Shown piece after piece: positions 11,591 to 30,946 of a DNA stretch of 64,000 nucleotides. The notes beneath the pieces were generated by a model. It had not been told where the DNA came from. It made no database searches and saw nothing but the letters and a program-made list of their open reading frames with translations. The stretch spans positions 62,001 to 126,000 of the forward strand of contig RXIC02000078.1 of the NCBI GenBank assembly GCA_003952965.2, read 5' to 3'. The translations under genes were made by a program, and so were the position numbers. Origin of the DNA: Morella rubra (lineage: Eukaryota > Streptophyta > Magnoliopsida > Fagales > Myricaceae). Position 1 is the first letter of the stretch. Each line of letters opens with the position of its first letter.

Positions 11591-14088
11591 CCCAGCAGGG
11601 TTAGGAATTATAACAGAAGATCTTTTTATATAATTAGTGAGAGGGAAGGCGTTTTGGGCTTATGCCTATGTACAAGTTAATGGCTTGTATTCTGTAGTTG
11701 CATGCTTAGTAAGGAATTTTCAGGACAGAAAAGTTGGCCTCGATGATTTTAGCTAAATCATAATTGATGGTGCCGTTTTGACCAAATCTGGTTGATGCTG
11801 GGTGTAATTATTAATATATATTTTTCTCTTGGAAAAGTGACTGGTTATATTCCTTGAAGATCTTGGTCAGAGCATAAACTTCCCCCTGGAATCACTTGGG
11901 GTCTAGCAAATCACACCTTATGGTTTCAGGTTTTGTTGGAACCAGATGGGACCAAAAGGATCGCCTTGTGGAGAGTTGTGAAAAAATTTCAATGTCACCC
12001 TAATTACGTGTGGTTTCCAGGGATTATGAGTGGTCTGTCTAACAGTGATGGCATCTCCGAAAAGCTCACCAGAAAGTGTACAAGAGTACAGAGTACCATG
12101 CTTAATACGCTGATCTATGTTGAAAACCCAAGCAAACTGGATACTGCAGAAGAAATGACGCCTCCACATCTACCAGACCACAAGTGCTCTACTGCTATGC
12201 AAGTTGTGGAAGCACTCTACAAGACGCTGGTTCATCATTTGCCTCCTTCCGTCAGTTCTAGGACTGAACCCAGAACCGCATATCATAAATTATCATAAAA
12301 ATCTTAGTGAGACTTCTTCTGCATGGTCCGAAGTTGAGTAGCAACTTGTCTTCGCCACTCATGAACTGGAACCTGCACAAGCAACCAACGGAACTTAACA
12401 AAATATCCATATTATTGTGTGCAAATTTCCATAATCAGCCAACACCGACAGGTTTGGCTGATGCAACCTTGGCTGATGTGTCCCAACATCCGTTCCCCAA
12501 AACACGTTAATGAGAAACAGGGTAAATAACATCGCAATGAAATCCTTACAGCAGGGAAGCCGCCGTAATCTCCAGGTTCTTTGATATCCTTCGTGACACA
12601 GCTAGTAGCAGCAAGTCTGACCTGCTATAGACATATGATTTAGGGCATATGGATCTACACGAACAAATGGTAAGAGCATGTAGACAAATTTAAGTATGCA
12701 GGCATAAGATGAATATTTCATGGTTATATCAACCCACTTCAGACCTGTGAAGAGAAAAGAGCAAGTAGTTAGACTACAACTATGAGGCTGCTAGTACTTC
12801 TGAAGCCTGATCAGAACCATTCTTTAACATGAATTAGTAATAAATAATTGAATGAATAAATAAAATGAAAGTTGTACAATAACTTCAAACTTTCATCTAA
12901 TATGCAGAGGAAGTCAAGTTCATTTGAGATTTGTAAACAGTTCTGCATACAGAAAATCGGGTGAATACAGGGTGCTGGGATCTTAGACCTATTATTTCAG
13001 TTCGTTGTTGTAGCATGTATATTGGTTGTATGTCAATTTCATAGGCCAGGCTATTAATCATAGCAGTTAGAATAAGTCTCGCATTTTTGTTGACCTTGCC
13101 ATCTAGGATTTCAACAGGGTGCTCTCTTTTTTATATTTTTTTCAAGATGCCAGCATCAACTTTCTTCCCCTATCCTTTCCTACACATTGCCCACTGTCAT
13201 CATGCATATGAATGATGGAAATCCACCTAAACAAGAAAAAAAAGAGCCAAATTACCATTGCTTTCAACCATGTTTTCCAGAATAAGTGTTTTGGGCTTTA
13301 GGTTGGCTTGCAGGACAGGGACATACTAAAGAAACATAGAGGAAAATGAAAAACAAAAATTCTGGGGTCAATGAAGAAATAAAACTGATTGCAGAGGCTT
13401 CTACCATCATTTATTTTGAACTGACAGATCTAACATGAAATAAGGAATTTGAAGGCAAACAGAAGGTTGTTGGGGTTTCCAGTAAAGGGAGGAGTGAAAC
13501 GATTCCTGTTATGGTCTATAAAGCTCTTTGACAAGACACGGCTAAATTATGCTACAACTGAACAGCTCTTATTATTAACGAGTTAATACCTTTGATACAA
13601 TTGAAACATGGTCCCGAACTGCTACCCTTCCCCCGAATGTTACATAGTCTCCTATCCTGTACAGAACATAAAAGGGAAAGTTGTAACTCTCAGCAATTAG
13701 CTCATCTGGTACTTTAAAAGGGAAAGCTGGATAAAGTCAGATTCTACGATACGAAGAATTCAAACAGACATTCATCAGAGGTAACATACGTCACTGAACC
13801 AGCAATCCCAACTTGTCCGCAGAGCATGCAACTTCTCCCCATAACTACATTATGACCGATCTGCACAGCCAACATTCTGGCACTTAAAGATTCCAGAAGA
13901 AGTTGACTACCAAGCAAGAAAACAAAAACCAACCTGAACTAAATTATCTATCTTTGAATGATCCCCTACGACTGTATCTCTCCAACTGCATAAACAAATT
14001 GGTGGTTTAATTAATACTCCAGCTTTGAAAGCTTCAAGAGCAAATCAATTCAGGAAGCACATAATTACAAAAAAGCTACTAAAAGAAC
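11392..14088 (+). repeat. Direct segmental duplication, copy 2
   Basis: Collinear with 1-2945. It includes the LEA_2 3' end and exons 10 to 6 of the complete LpxD gene. It lacks about 150 bases present in copy 1 near 650-803 and about 75 bases next to LpxD exon 9, where the acceptor is nevertheless kept. Confidence 0.9.
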
Positions 14089-16592
14089 CTTGACATTTCT
14101 CACCTCCCCCTGTCAATGCATGTATTTGCACCAATCTCCACATGGTTCCCTATCCTAGCATTCAGCAACTGCAGGGAAAAATAAAAAATATATAAAAGTG
14201 AGTGCTTTATTGCCAATCCAAAGCATAACAATCAAGCCAAGAAAAGATGACATGACGTTGACTTCAGTCAAAAACTATAATATCACCAACTTGGGGCTTC
14301 TTCAAAATGTTCCCATTCTCATCCACAAAAAACCCAAATCCTGCACATAAAACACATGTCACCTAATGTCAGAAGACAATGGATATATACCAAAAGCTAG
14401 ATTTCTGGCAAGAAAGAGTATTAGATTACCAAATTAAAGAACACCTATATAATGGAAGGGGAATGTGGAGGACAAAAATCTTAGTTTCTATTATAAGTAA
14501 TTAGCTATGGATATCAGTATATATAGTATGCAAGTGCACAAGTTCCGTATCAGTTAATAAAAGAAAAAAAAAAGATGAAAATGTGATACTTATCCCCGAA
14601 TGAATTGAGATTCACGCTATCCGTTGTGATCAGATCCTAGTAATGCAATCATATGATGCTTTCTTAAACTCTCATCAATTGCAATTAATGAACCGAGCTG
14701 ATAGTTATCAAGCCTTACCATCTTGACCAATGCAAACTCCATTGTGGATTACACATGAATCACCTATAGTGCAACTACTCAGTGCAACATTATACCTGGA
14801 AAAATATGTTAGTTTTGTCAAAACAATAGCAGTATAAATGTACTTAAGGACACTGATTCGATAATTGACTTGTATATTTGTGTTTACATTCTATGCTCAA
14901 ATCAATTCATATCCTCTTGCATTCATACATGCAGACGTCCAAACAGTGCAGCAACATCAATGACCGGGCTCAAGATTGTTAATACGAAACTTTATCCATA
15001 AGATACCAGTCTACATTTTTAAAACTTACCATTCTCATTCCCAATTCAAAGCTTACTCAGCAATAAGTTAAGCAAGCGAAGAGGTACAAGCAGAGAAGAA
15101 AAAGAAGTCCTTGGTCTGCAATTTGTACATGTGTAAGACCAATTCCAGATATATTCTCCATTATTTTATCCTCAAAAGGAAAAAAAACAAAACAAAACCA
15201 AGTTAAAGGAAAAAGAAAAAAAAAAGAAGAAGCTGTTGCCCAATATTTCCAGAGCATAATATGCAGAATCAGACATATGAAAATGTAAATGCTATTCTAT
15301 ATTTTCTCGAAAAAGGCAGTCACCTAGAAGAACTATTCATGATATCTTCAAAAGGGAGGGAGCTTTTGCCGAACTCATATTCAATCAACAAATAAAATCC
15401 ACTTAATTGAGTACAACGTGTAAGACACAACGCTAGAGGCGTAATTTTCTTCTAAATGAATGTATTATTGCAAGATTCACCGGAAGGACATACAGGAATG
15501 AGCAGAGATGGTTAGCACAAGATCTTAAAAAGCTAAAAAACATTACGTCGGATAATAACATTCAACATAGTTCCAAAAATTGCTATGGCTGCATAAAGAA
15601 GAAACATTTCACCCTATTTTTGTCAATTGGCCAATTTTGACAGAAGGTCCAATAACCGTTCCTGATCCAATGCAAACATATGGACCTACAACAGAGTTTG
15701 GATGAACAACGGCACCCATCTCTATCAGTGCTGTTGGATCAATGCAAGCTGACTTGTGGAAAGTCCCACCTCCATTGTGCCATCTCTGAAATTCTAGGTG
15801 GCTTAGTCCAGCTCCATCCTCTAATCTTGAAATTCAAGGCATGTTAACAAAATTCCAGTTAACGTATGACTACAGCAAAACTATTTGGACTTCAACAGTT
15901 TATATTATAAAAAATAACAATCCCTGAAAGACATGTAAAATTGGAAATGTGCAGTTAACCACCAACTGAAATTCACAAGGGCAGATCTGCTTCATAAATC
16001 ATGGTGAAAACGCATCGAAGTCTCAATATCTGTTTACTATATCTTTTTTTTTTCTACTCATCTGTTTTCTGTATCATGCAATACATTTGCATATACCGGC
16101 AAAAAGTTTCTAACAAAACAGTGTGTGGCACCTAGCATCTAGTATAATTTTAACGCGGGCCGATTAGAACTATGTACTCAGCAATATTCGACGCCGTGTT
16201 CAATGTTTGCCGATAATTCCTAAGTTTATGTTTTTACCAACCTTCACCTTTATTTTCTCAGTAATAAGTTCCATCAATCAAACGCGTATCACCAATACAG
16301 AACGTGGAATTGCATCTCAGATACTGTTCGGTAACTGGGTCTCACAGACATTTTCACAAACAGGACTACCGCACACAATTGCAACCATCATCAGTCAATA
16401 AGACGCACCGGACATTTCAGAGGGAGTAGACCCGGTTTGGTCAGCGCCCACGGAGTAATTACAACGACTACTAGTCCCCCATGGAGAAAATGCACGAAGG
16501 CCTTGTATAGAGGCCTTGTGCTTATTGTACAAAACGTAAGAAACTGAAGCGGAAGACCCCAAGTAAACCAATTTTCGAAGAGCATGTGCCAT
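12304..16592 (-). CDS. LPXD: UDP-3-O-acylglucosamine N-acyltransferase, mitochondrial (LpxD)
   Basis: Ten exons, each with GT-AG borders, join in frame to 915 bases (304 residues plus stop), the length I recall for the Arabidopsis protein. They are the complement of 16409-16592, 15613-15820, 14719-14795, 14291-14340, 14104-14168, 13934-13985, 13790-13860, 13590-13656, 12550-12621 and 12304-12372. The start [10 protein letters not shown] gives a basic, Ser-rich N-terminus like a mitochondrial transit peptide; an ATG 5 bases upstream is in another frame. Hexapeptide repeats follow ([65 protein letters not shown]). The C-terminus is [19 protein letters not shown]. LpxD adds the N-linked acyl chain in lipid A synthesis. 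Plants keep a mitochondrial version. The last five exons are duplicated at 1059-2844. Confidence 0.93.
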
Positions 16593-18427
16593 AGCATAAA
16601 GACCGAAGAATGGCTGTTATGTTAGGCTCAGAGGAGCAGAGCAGTTTTCTATTCGAGAAATGGGAGTGAAAGCGCCTCTGCTGTCTGCTACTGAAGCTGA
16701 AGCTTGCGTGGGGGTATCGGCCAACGGGGATATTTCCAATATTTTGTGGTCTCCAGAATAATAATCTATTATATTAGACAGCAATGGCGCACGTGCATCC
16801 AGACCGTCAAACCCAAATAAGTTATAAGCTATTAGATGGGCTCGTGCATACTCTGGGTAGTGAAGCTTAGGCCGGCCTGCTTGCTATGTCCATGGACTCT
16901 ATTAGCTTTTCTATCTTATTGATCTGGTTACTTTTTTTATCTGGAATCAAAGGCCCAAGAACAAAACCTTTTACAATCCTTCCGGACTTACATGTCAAGT
17001 GTACGTCAGTCATGACTACGTACCCGTTTTTAATGAAATTTGAGGGGATATTTTTGCCAATATGGTTTACATGTGAAGAGTCGTCGACTTTAAAATAATA
17101 GATTGTTGGATCACTAAAAAACAAAAAGCGACTGGTTGCTTATTAAAAGAAAAAGAAAAATAAAAGAGTGGTTGGCGTGAAAGGAAGCTAGCTAGGGAAG
17201 AAAGAAGTTGAATAAGCAACCAGATTTTCTGGGTAGACTATTAGTTAAAAACAAAAGAGTGGAAAATTCATGGTTTTAGGGGATAAGTCTTCAACTCAAG
17301 TAGACTATTTGTTGCGATTTCTGGGTAGTTCACATTGGAGTCTTGAACGGGGAAAGGAAGATAGAAACAAGTAAAATATTACACACATGCAGCTATGCTT
17401 CTCTGTGGAATCTGTGCGCGCGATTATTTTGGTAATCAAGGTTAAGCAGCGAACTGCGAACCTATTGGCCATTAATTAATAAATGGAGGTCTAAAACTTG
17501 TTAGCTTTGTAGTCTTCTGTCTTTTTTTTTTTTTTTTTTCTAAGTCTTTGTAGTCTTCTGTCACTCTGTGGGCCATTGGTGAATGTCACGAAGTAGTTAA
17601 GCATTGAGTTGTGAAGCATCTTTCAAGCAAGCAGTCAGACTACCTATGGCGGCTTAATTAGTTAATTTGTCAAATCGAAATGTGCCAAACACTTTCCTCG
17701 AAAGTCGAAACTTAAGCCTCAGCCACTCTCATGTTTGTATGGCTAAAGATTTTCTTAAACCAGCTATCCCAGAAAGAACTTGTTTGTTTCGAACTGCTTA
17801 AGGAAAACTTCCCTTGACTATCGTTGCTGTCTTCTGAAAAAAAACAAAAAACAAAACAAAACCATGGAATTGTTGTAAATTTTACCACACCGTGTGAGTT
17901 GGTCTGTATATGCTTTCTATAGATGTGTCTGTACAGGGAAGAAATTCAAACGTAGAAGCTACATTACTGAGAATCCTCAAATAAAGTGATTGCCCCGTAT
18001 CTTTGGCAACATTTCTTTCAGTGACAGATTGACGTTGTAGGAATCAAATGTTCTGCACAAATCGAGGATTTAAAATTTGTTTCAGAATCTGTAGAGCTAA
18101 TATTCTGAATTTGCGTTCAAGGATGATGAGATATCAACATCAAAGAAGTTACAATATAACAATACCAGGGAATACTTATTCAAAGAACAATACCGCAGAA
18201 TAAGGTAAAATACAATGGCCCAAGCCCCCACTTTGGAATAATTTGTTGTCTGAATTTTCGCCCAAGAACGTTCCGAGGCAATTACCTGTTAATTCCTTTA
18301 CCCAGAGAGTCAAGACTGGATTTTGTGCTTATGGCGAAGGTTTAAAACAAAAGGGAGCTCCTCCAGCTCCTCCATAAAGAGATTTTGCCATTATTGTAGC
18401 TACTACCCGGACTCGGAAAGTAGAAGA
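16593..18427. other. Intergenic region between LpxD and CRK1
   Basis: No gene seen. It should hold the divergent promoters of LpxD (-) and CRK1 (+). Parts match the region upstream of CRK3: the block containing gtggtctccagaataa (about 16748 and 29760), a block near 17630-17750 (about 30371-30480) and gatgatgagatatcaacatc (about 18122 and 31053). The CRK1 and CRK3 units were thus duplicated together with their 5' flanks. A T21 run lies at 17521-17540. Confidence 0.7.
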
Positions 18428-21180
<2,753 letters not shown>

Positions 21181-23200
21181 TGGAACTCAAGTAATAGAAG
21201 TTTGTGCTCGTAACTTTCTGCATGTAATAAATCCTGATGTTTGGTACAGTGGTTAAGGTTTTAACTTTAGTAATATGATTCCTCTAACGTCTTAAGTTCA
21301 AAATTTTATAGTGGTATTAATCTTTTAGGATCACTTACAGGACTTCTAGTTTGATAATTATCCAATTTGCGTGATAGAAGACTGTACAAATTTTAAAATT
21401 AGTCGAGGTGCAAGTAAGCTACTTCGGACGCTGGTTTTAGGAAAAAAAAAATCTACATGTAATATGTTTCAAACACGTAATACTTGTACTATATTGTGAA
21501 TAAAGCAATAGTGGCGTTGAATTCTGTATGCGCCCGTTTTCAATTGTCAATGTTAGATTCACCTAATTAATTTTTACTTTATTACTAAATTTATATTTGA
21601 GTACTTTCTTTTTGTAATTCTGGAAAAATTTATATGTCAAACAATAGAATATCTGAAGCAACAAGTAATTGAAAATATCAGTAGCATGGCTTGCACTAAT
21701 TAAAGGAATCAAGGAGGCTAATTAACATGAAAAATTTAATTCTGGAGGCCGGATACTCACTCCCGATAGCATGGGCTCTCAAACACCAATCTTTGGAGGT
21801 TGACTGGCATATAAGTTCACTCATCCAATCTATGCGATATTCCTAAATGTGAGAATTTTCAGACTGCATTAAAGCTTTGCTGAGGGACCGTTCCTGGAGA
21901 CTTTCTCACGTTTGCCGGACACCCAATATGTTGGCCCACAATGTTGCGGCCTGGGCAGCATCGGAGGATTTTTGTGAAAATATTCCTATTAGCTAGTTGT
22001 TTTCCTTGTGATATTATTTCCAGTGATTTGTATTCGGCCTTTTTGGGTTATTGCTGTTGGTTTGTTTATATAGCAAATAAAAAAAGATATCTGGTAGTGC
22101 CAACCATGTGAAGCACGAGCTGGTGAAAAAGGTGGCCATGAAGGGACACCGCTAATATCATACAAGCCCTCATTTTGGAAATTGTCCAGAATGAATCAGG
22201 ATACTTATAATTTCTTATTCGAATTCAGAGAGAGATAGAAAGTAGAAGTGTATCCTACACCATTTAATATTGTCCATCTAAAATTTCAGATATTATAGAT
22301 CCTGCAATAAAGACTATCTCTTGTGTCTATCTTTCTCTGAATTATACCGTACAATTCAAAGAGGGAATTGCAGAGGACTTCCAGTCATCTCCGTTGTATC
22401 TAGCATTCATATTTTGTATTTTGGATTCTACTCTGTAGCTTTTAATGTTGATATTTGCTTGCTTAATTACCAAAAAAAAAATCAGCATAGGAGCGACCTG
22501 ATTTTAGAAATCGCACATGGAAGCATTAATGGAAAAAGAAGTTAAAAACTTATGGATAAGTTATGCGGTATATGTATCATCGATCCTAAATCACCATATT
22601 ATATATTCGAGTACTAAAATACTCATTAGGTCATAACTAGTTAGAATTTGAGCCTTATACCTAAGTTTCTATTGCGAATCATCTCTTTAAATTCTGCTAG
22701 TATATTAGATGAAATTACAAGTTGAATAAAATATTCCTAGTAAAAAATCTAAAGAAAACTTAGAGCTATTTGAATTTATTTGATATTATTTTACCTTAAT
22801 TAATTATGTGTTCCTTGTGGTACTATACCATTTTGACAAAACACTCCATGCACTATAAAAATCCATTTTTGACAAATTATATCATTCCATTTTGGAATAC
22901 CCGATGTTGAAGAAATATAAGTACATAGACTTCTCTTTTTTTTTTCAAAAAAAAAAAAACTGTACAAGGAGTGATTTGTGAAAGTCGTATATATATCATA
23001 GGGAGCACATGAGATATTATCTATATTCTTTAATATAAGAGACGACTAAATTACTTAACTATCAAGGGCATATATAACTCAGAATATAAACCTGAATGAA
23101 GGATCAGTATTCTACTTATATGATAATTATATTAGAGAATAATGGAACAATAGTGAAAAAAACAAGAACGAAACTTAGCTAGGTATATATATATACGTAT
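21181..23200. other. CRK1 3' flank and intergenic DNA
   Basis: The first part is CRK1 3' UTR and flank. A LINE remnant occupies 21770-22090. The rest (22.1-23.2 kb) is AT-rich and shows no supported gene; the short open frame at 22321-22545 has no recognisable product. Confidence 0.5.
21770..22090 (+). mobile_element. LINE 3' end: RNase H-like remnant
   Basis: The + strand frame ending at a TAG near 21996 reads SDCIKALLRDRSWRLSHVCR, TPNMLAHNVAAWAA, SEDFCENIPIS. This matches the C-terminal part of the plant non-LTR RNase H-like domain (DC..L, then R..N..AH..A). It is followed by a short 3' tail with TTTATATAGCAAATAAAAAAA. No reverse transcriptase remains. Identification is by motif memory. 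Confidence 0.6.
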
Positions 23201-23254
23201 AACCATGGATGCATGGTTGAGTAACCCGGGTTCAAACATTTATAATTTAGTTAG

Positions 23255-25770
23255 GATAGCTGCCCATCAGTTTAATAAAGATGACAGCTCTTGTATTTCG
23301 GATAATATCTACGCAAAAGTATATCATACCCATGACTTTCATCAATTGAAACTGACCGAAATGGTGACCGATCGATATTCCATGAGAAGTTTCAGATATT
23401 GGAAGGGTAGAGACAAGAATCCAGTCAGCAGTCTCGATCGAGAGATTGTTTTATCAATCAACATGGGCCATATTCCGATGGGTAACTTGTCAGCCGACCG
23501 GATATCCATAATATATATATATATATACAAGGGAATTATTATTTATCTGAATGATACTTGTGCGCGGTAATTAAGAAATAAATTGTCTGGTCTTTATCCG
23601 AGAATATTTGTTGGACCTCCATGTGATACCATGCATGTTTCCAATTTTTAATCTACGTGTTCACATTCTTCGGAGCTAAAGGCAGTTCGCAAACCTTTAG
23701 AAAAAAGTCAGTTAACCCGTATTTATAAAATAAAATTAATTTCGTACTCACTTTTAAGAAATTTGAAATATCACGTAAAATGTCCAAAATATCACTCTAA
23801 GATAAAATTATTAAAAAAAATTAAAAAAATTATTAAAAATAAAAAAGTAATATTTTAAAAAAAGTAATATTAAATAAAATTATTGGACATTTCGATCATT
23901 TTGCTTACTTTTCCATTTGATCTCAAATTGCCTTTTTGATAATATCGGATACAAAATTGATTTTTTCTTATAGATACAGGGAAACCTTTTCATGGAACTG
24001 CTCGAGGTATCTTCAAAGTAACATGGTCAAATCTTAAGCTCGATCATGGGATTCAACTCTCCTTAAACAAATGAGCCAATTGTTTATCAAGGCGTTAGAA
24101 AATATCAACTATGAATTATAAATTCTCAAGGGATGGAATCCAAAGTTGAATTTCAAATAGGGCCACAAAGAACAGTTCTAGGTTCCATTTTAGCTTATTA
24201 ATTAGAAGAACAATAATTAAAAATATTTTAAGCAGTGTTAGTTGTTTAATGGTATCATCTCTATCGATGAACGCCATTGACTATTCCACAAAGCCATTAT
24301 CTGCCTAAACAACTTAAAATTTGATCAATATTAGTTAGAGCTAGAAGTAATGTTGGTTCCCTCTCCTAAATTCGGTTGTCCAAGCTTAATAAGGTCAAAA
24401 TTAATAGACTTTTTGGCTGAATCATTTTGTAAAGACCTTTGGAATTCAGAATTCAGAAACTTATGTAGAAGCTTTGTCAAAACCTATGGCTAGCCCTCGA
24501 TCAAAGGTGGAAATGGTGATTTCCTTTATCAATGGCCATATTCAACTAGAACCTCCTAATTAATAATTTCAGGACAAGGGCCAATTTCTTAGGTTCATTT
24601 TCTTGGCCTTTTTCCGAATATCAGCCACAGGTTAATGGTTATCTCTATCTGAACGCCATTGGCCACAGGTGTAGGGAAAAAAAAAAAGATTATTCCACAA
24701 AGAATAAAATATAATATAGAGATAGAAACTGCCCGGCTTAAATTATTCCAACTCACGCTCGGCGGTCCTCATCTCCGAGGAGTTTGCACCTTGTAGCAGA
24801 ACCGGTGCAATGAGAATGGTTCCCTTTAAAGAGGATGCACCCGAAACATTCTGCCCATCAGTTTAATAAAGATGACAGCTCTTGTATTTCGGATAATATC
24901 TACGCAAAAGTATGACTTTCATCAATTGAAACTGACCGAAATGGTGACCGATCGATATTCCCAGATATTGGAAGGGTAGAGACAAGAATCCAGTCAGCAG
25001 TCTCGATCGAGAGATTGTTTTATCAATCAACATGGGCCATATTCCGATGGGTAACTTGTCAATGTTGCAACAGACTGTTACCATGCATTTTGTAAAGAAT
25101 AGTGGATCGGGAAGTGGCTGGATTTTTGCTTACTTTTCCATTTGATCTCAAATTGCCTTTTTGATAATATCGGATACAAAATTGATTTTTTCTTATAGAT
25201 ACAGGACTAATTATAACTTTTTCTTCGAAACCTTTTCATGGAACTGCTCGAGGTATCTTCAAAGTAACATGGTCAAATCTTAAGCTCGATCATGGGATTC
25301 AACTCTCCTTAAACAAATGAGCCAATTGTTTATCAAGGCGTTAGAAAATATCAACTATGAATTATAAATTCTCAAGGGATGGAATCCAAAGTTGAATTTC
25401 AAATAGGGCCACAAAGAACAGTTCTAGGTTCCATTTTAGCTTATTAATTAGAAGAACAATAATTAAAAATATTTTAAGCAGTGTTAGTTGTTTAATGGTA
25501 TCATCTCTATCGATGAACGCCATTGACTATTCCACAAAGGTGTAGGGAAAAAAAAAAAGATTATTCCACAAAGAATAAAATATAATATAGAGATAGAAAC
25601 TGCCTAGCGGCTTAAATTTTGTCAACCAAAAGACTCGGTAAAATTTTCCTCAGATCAATATCCGGAGGAGTTTGCAGTGAGTATATACCTTGAGCTAGAA
25701 GTTTCGGTGCAATGTCCAATGGTTCCCTCCCAAAGAGAGGTCCTAATTCGGTCACTGTCCATGCAGCTTA
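23255..25770 (+). repeat. Local direct duplication upstream of CRK2
   Basis: Segments 23261-23500, 23921-24300 and 24664-24745 recur in the same order at 24850-25062, 25125-25545 and 25541-25622. The repeat includes ctgcccatcagtttaataaa, atcggatacaaaattgattt and the block around ctatcgatgaacgccattga. The second copy lacks the material that separates the segments in the first. No gene is recognised. Part of the 25180-25230 motif (tatagatacaggactaatta) recurs near 38400, upstream of CRK4, so this is 5' flank of the subtype B unit. Confidence 0.8.
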
Positions 25771-25959
25771 ATAAGGTCGGAAGTTTCTGTGCAATTAATA
25801 GTTAATGTTGCACGAGTTTTTGGCTGAATCATTTTGTAAAGACTGAGTGGATCACCAGGAAGCATTTGGACTCCTTTCTGCTTATTCAGAATTCAGAAAC
25901 CAGGTTATGTACCTTTCCATCTCGAGTCTCGACCACCATTAAGCTACAGTTGTCAACCT

Positions 25960-29309
<3,350 letters not shown>

Positions 29310-29817
29310 TTACTGGCCGGATTTCAAGTTTTCGTGCTATTTTAGCGTGTTTGGAAACAGAAAATATATCAAAAATGTCTGTATCATTGATCATGGCCGG
29401 ACATGCTATATGTGATACACGTACGCAAGGAAGGTGCCTAAGGTTGTAGAGATGTCTGTGGAAAAATTTAGCATCCTGTCATGTAAGTTGGAAAGCAAGT
29501 TAAAGGAAAAAAAGGTTCCTGTTCTCCGCGACAGAAAAATTGTCGGGAACTTGCAGCCTAATTCCCGAAAATAAAATGAAAAGAGAAGGAAAAGGAACTT
29601 GCAGTAACTGTAACAGTTGAATATATAATTTACCTCTTGGATTGAACTTCTCTTAGGCGTCGGCAATGACCGTCTGACCCCTTGATTGGTCAATATTCAC
29701 CGTTGGGTAGGTGAGAACCCGGGCGGGGCCCCTACGGGTTATAAGGATATTTCTGATATTGTGGTCTCCAGAATAAGAATTTATTAGATAGCAACGGAGA
29801 ATCCGGACCGTCAAAAC

Positions 29818-30371
29818 AAAATAATGCAGGATCATGGATATCAGAGCCGTTAATGCAGGATCAAACAAGCTGGAAATTCTCTCACACAAGCCGTGAAGCC
29901 ACATGCTAGCTCCCAATCTGGCAAAATGGGCTACTAATTAAGGAGAAAATTGATGAAAACATACCTATTCACTGTATTCCTTGTGATATTTTGGCTTGGG
30001 ATAATCTCCCTCAACCCCCGTGAACTTTGTAATAGTTGTCATGAATGACACTTAGTTGCCTAGAAACCAAAAAAAAAAAAAAAAAAAAAAGCAGTCAAAC
30101 AAAATGCAGGATCATGGATATCAGAGCCGTTAATGCAGGATCAAACAAGCTGGAAATTCTCTCACACAAGCCGTGAAGCCACATGCTAGCTCCCAATCTG
30201 GCAAAATGGGCTACTAATTAAGGAGAAAATTGATGAAAACATACCTATTCACTGTATTCCTTGTGATATTTTGGCTTGGGATAATCTCCCTCAACCCCCG
30301 TGAACTTTGTAATAGTTGTCATGAATGACACTTAGTTGCCTAGAAACCAAAAAAAAAAAAAAAAAAAAAAG
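29818..30371. repeat. 280-bp tandem duplication ending in poly(A)
   Basis: The unit starting aatgcaggatcatggatatc at 29823 recurs at 30103 (period 280) and both units end in ctagaaacc followed by 20 or more A and gcagtca. The mirror region at 59360-59640 has one unit only, so the tandem copy arose in the left arm after the arms separated. The A tail and the sequence before it suggest that the unit ends with a retroposon 3' end. Confidence 0.85.
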
Positions 30372-30482
30372 CAGTCAGACTACCTAAAGCCCCCTTAGTT
30401 AATTTGTCAAACCGAAATGTGCCAAACAGTACCTTTTTAGAAACTACAGCCTCAGCTGCAAGTCTCTTGTTTGTATGGTTAA

Positions 30483-30946
30483 GAGCATTCCTAGCAGGTT
30501 TTCTATTCTAATATTTTAGTTAGAATAGAGAACTAATTTAATAAAAAAATAAAAAAATACTATAACAGCTTATCTATTTAACAAATTTTAACAAAAAATT
30601 TTAAAATGTGAACAGTGGTTCTCTATATTTAGAGAACCACTGTTCACTTCTTATTTTAAAATATTAATATCTATCTTTTCTTTATTTTTATTTTTTTTTC
30701 TTTTCTTCTTCTCCACTCTCTTTTTTTTTTTAGTTCTCTTTTTTTATTTTTCTTTTCTACTCCATATCCTTAAAAAAAATATTTAAAAATATAAATATTA
30801 AAAAAGAATAAAAAATATTTAAAAAATAATATTTAAATAAATAGTAAAAAATAGATAGTTAAAATAGAGAAGCTGCTGGGAGTGTTTTTAAAAGTTGATA
30901 GTTAAAACCTTTTTAATTAAAATAAAGAGTCAAATTGAAGCTGCTC
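30483..30946. mobile_element. MITE with central perfect hairpin
   Basis: A 464-bp insertion, absent from the right arm, bounded by gagcattcc and gctgctc with TAA on both sides (30480-30482 and 30947-30949), as for PIF/Harbinger-type elements. The centre (30608-30647) is a perfect 16-bp stem, gtgaacagtggttctc, around TATATTTA. No coding capacity. Superfamily is tentative. Confidence 0.7.

Noticed and set aside
12304..16592. LpxD as a recent bacterial transfer or contaminant
   Set aside because: It has ten spliced exons, a transit-like N-terminus and plant-length product; LpxD homologues are a known resident of plant genomes.
18323..18427. Upstream in-frame ATG as CRK1 start
   Set aside because: It would place 35 polar, Ser-rich residues before the signal peptide; the subtype A sibling starts at the equivalent of 18428.
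23205..23570. 121-codon frame upstream of CRK2
   Set aside because: Part of it is in the local duplication, where the second copy has lost bases and the frame; no known domain.
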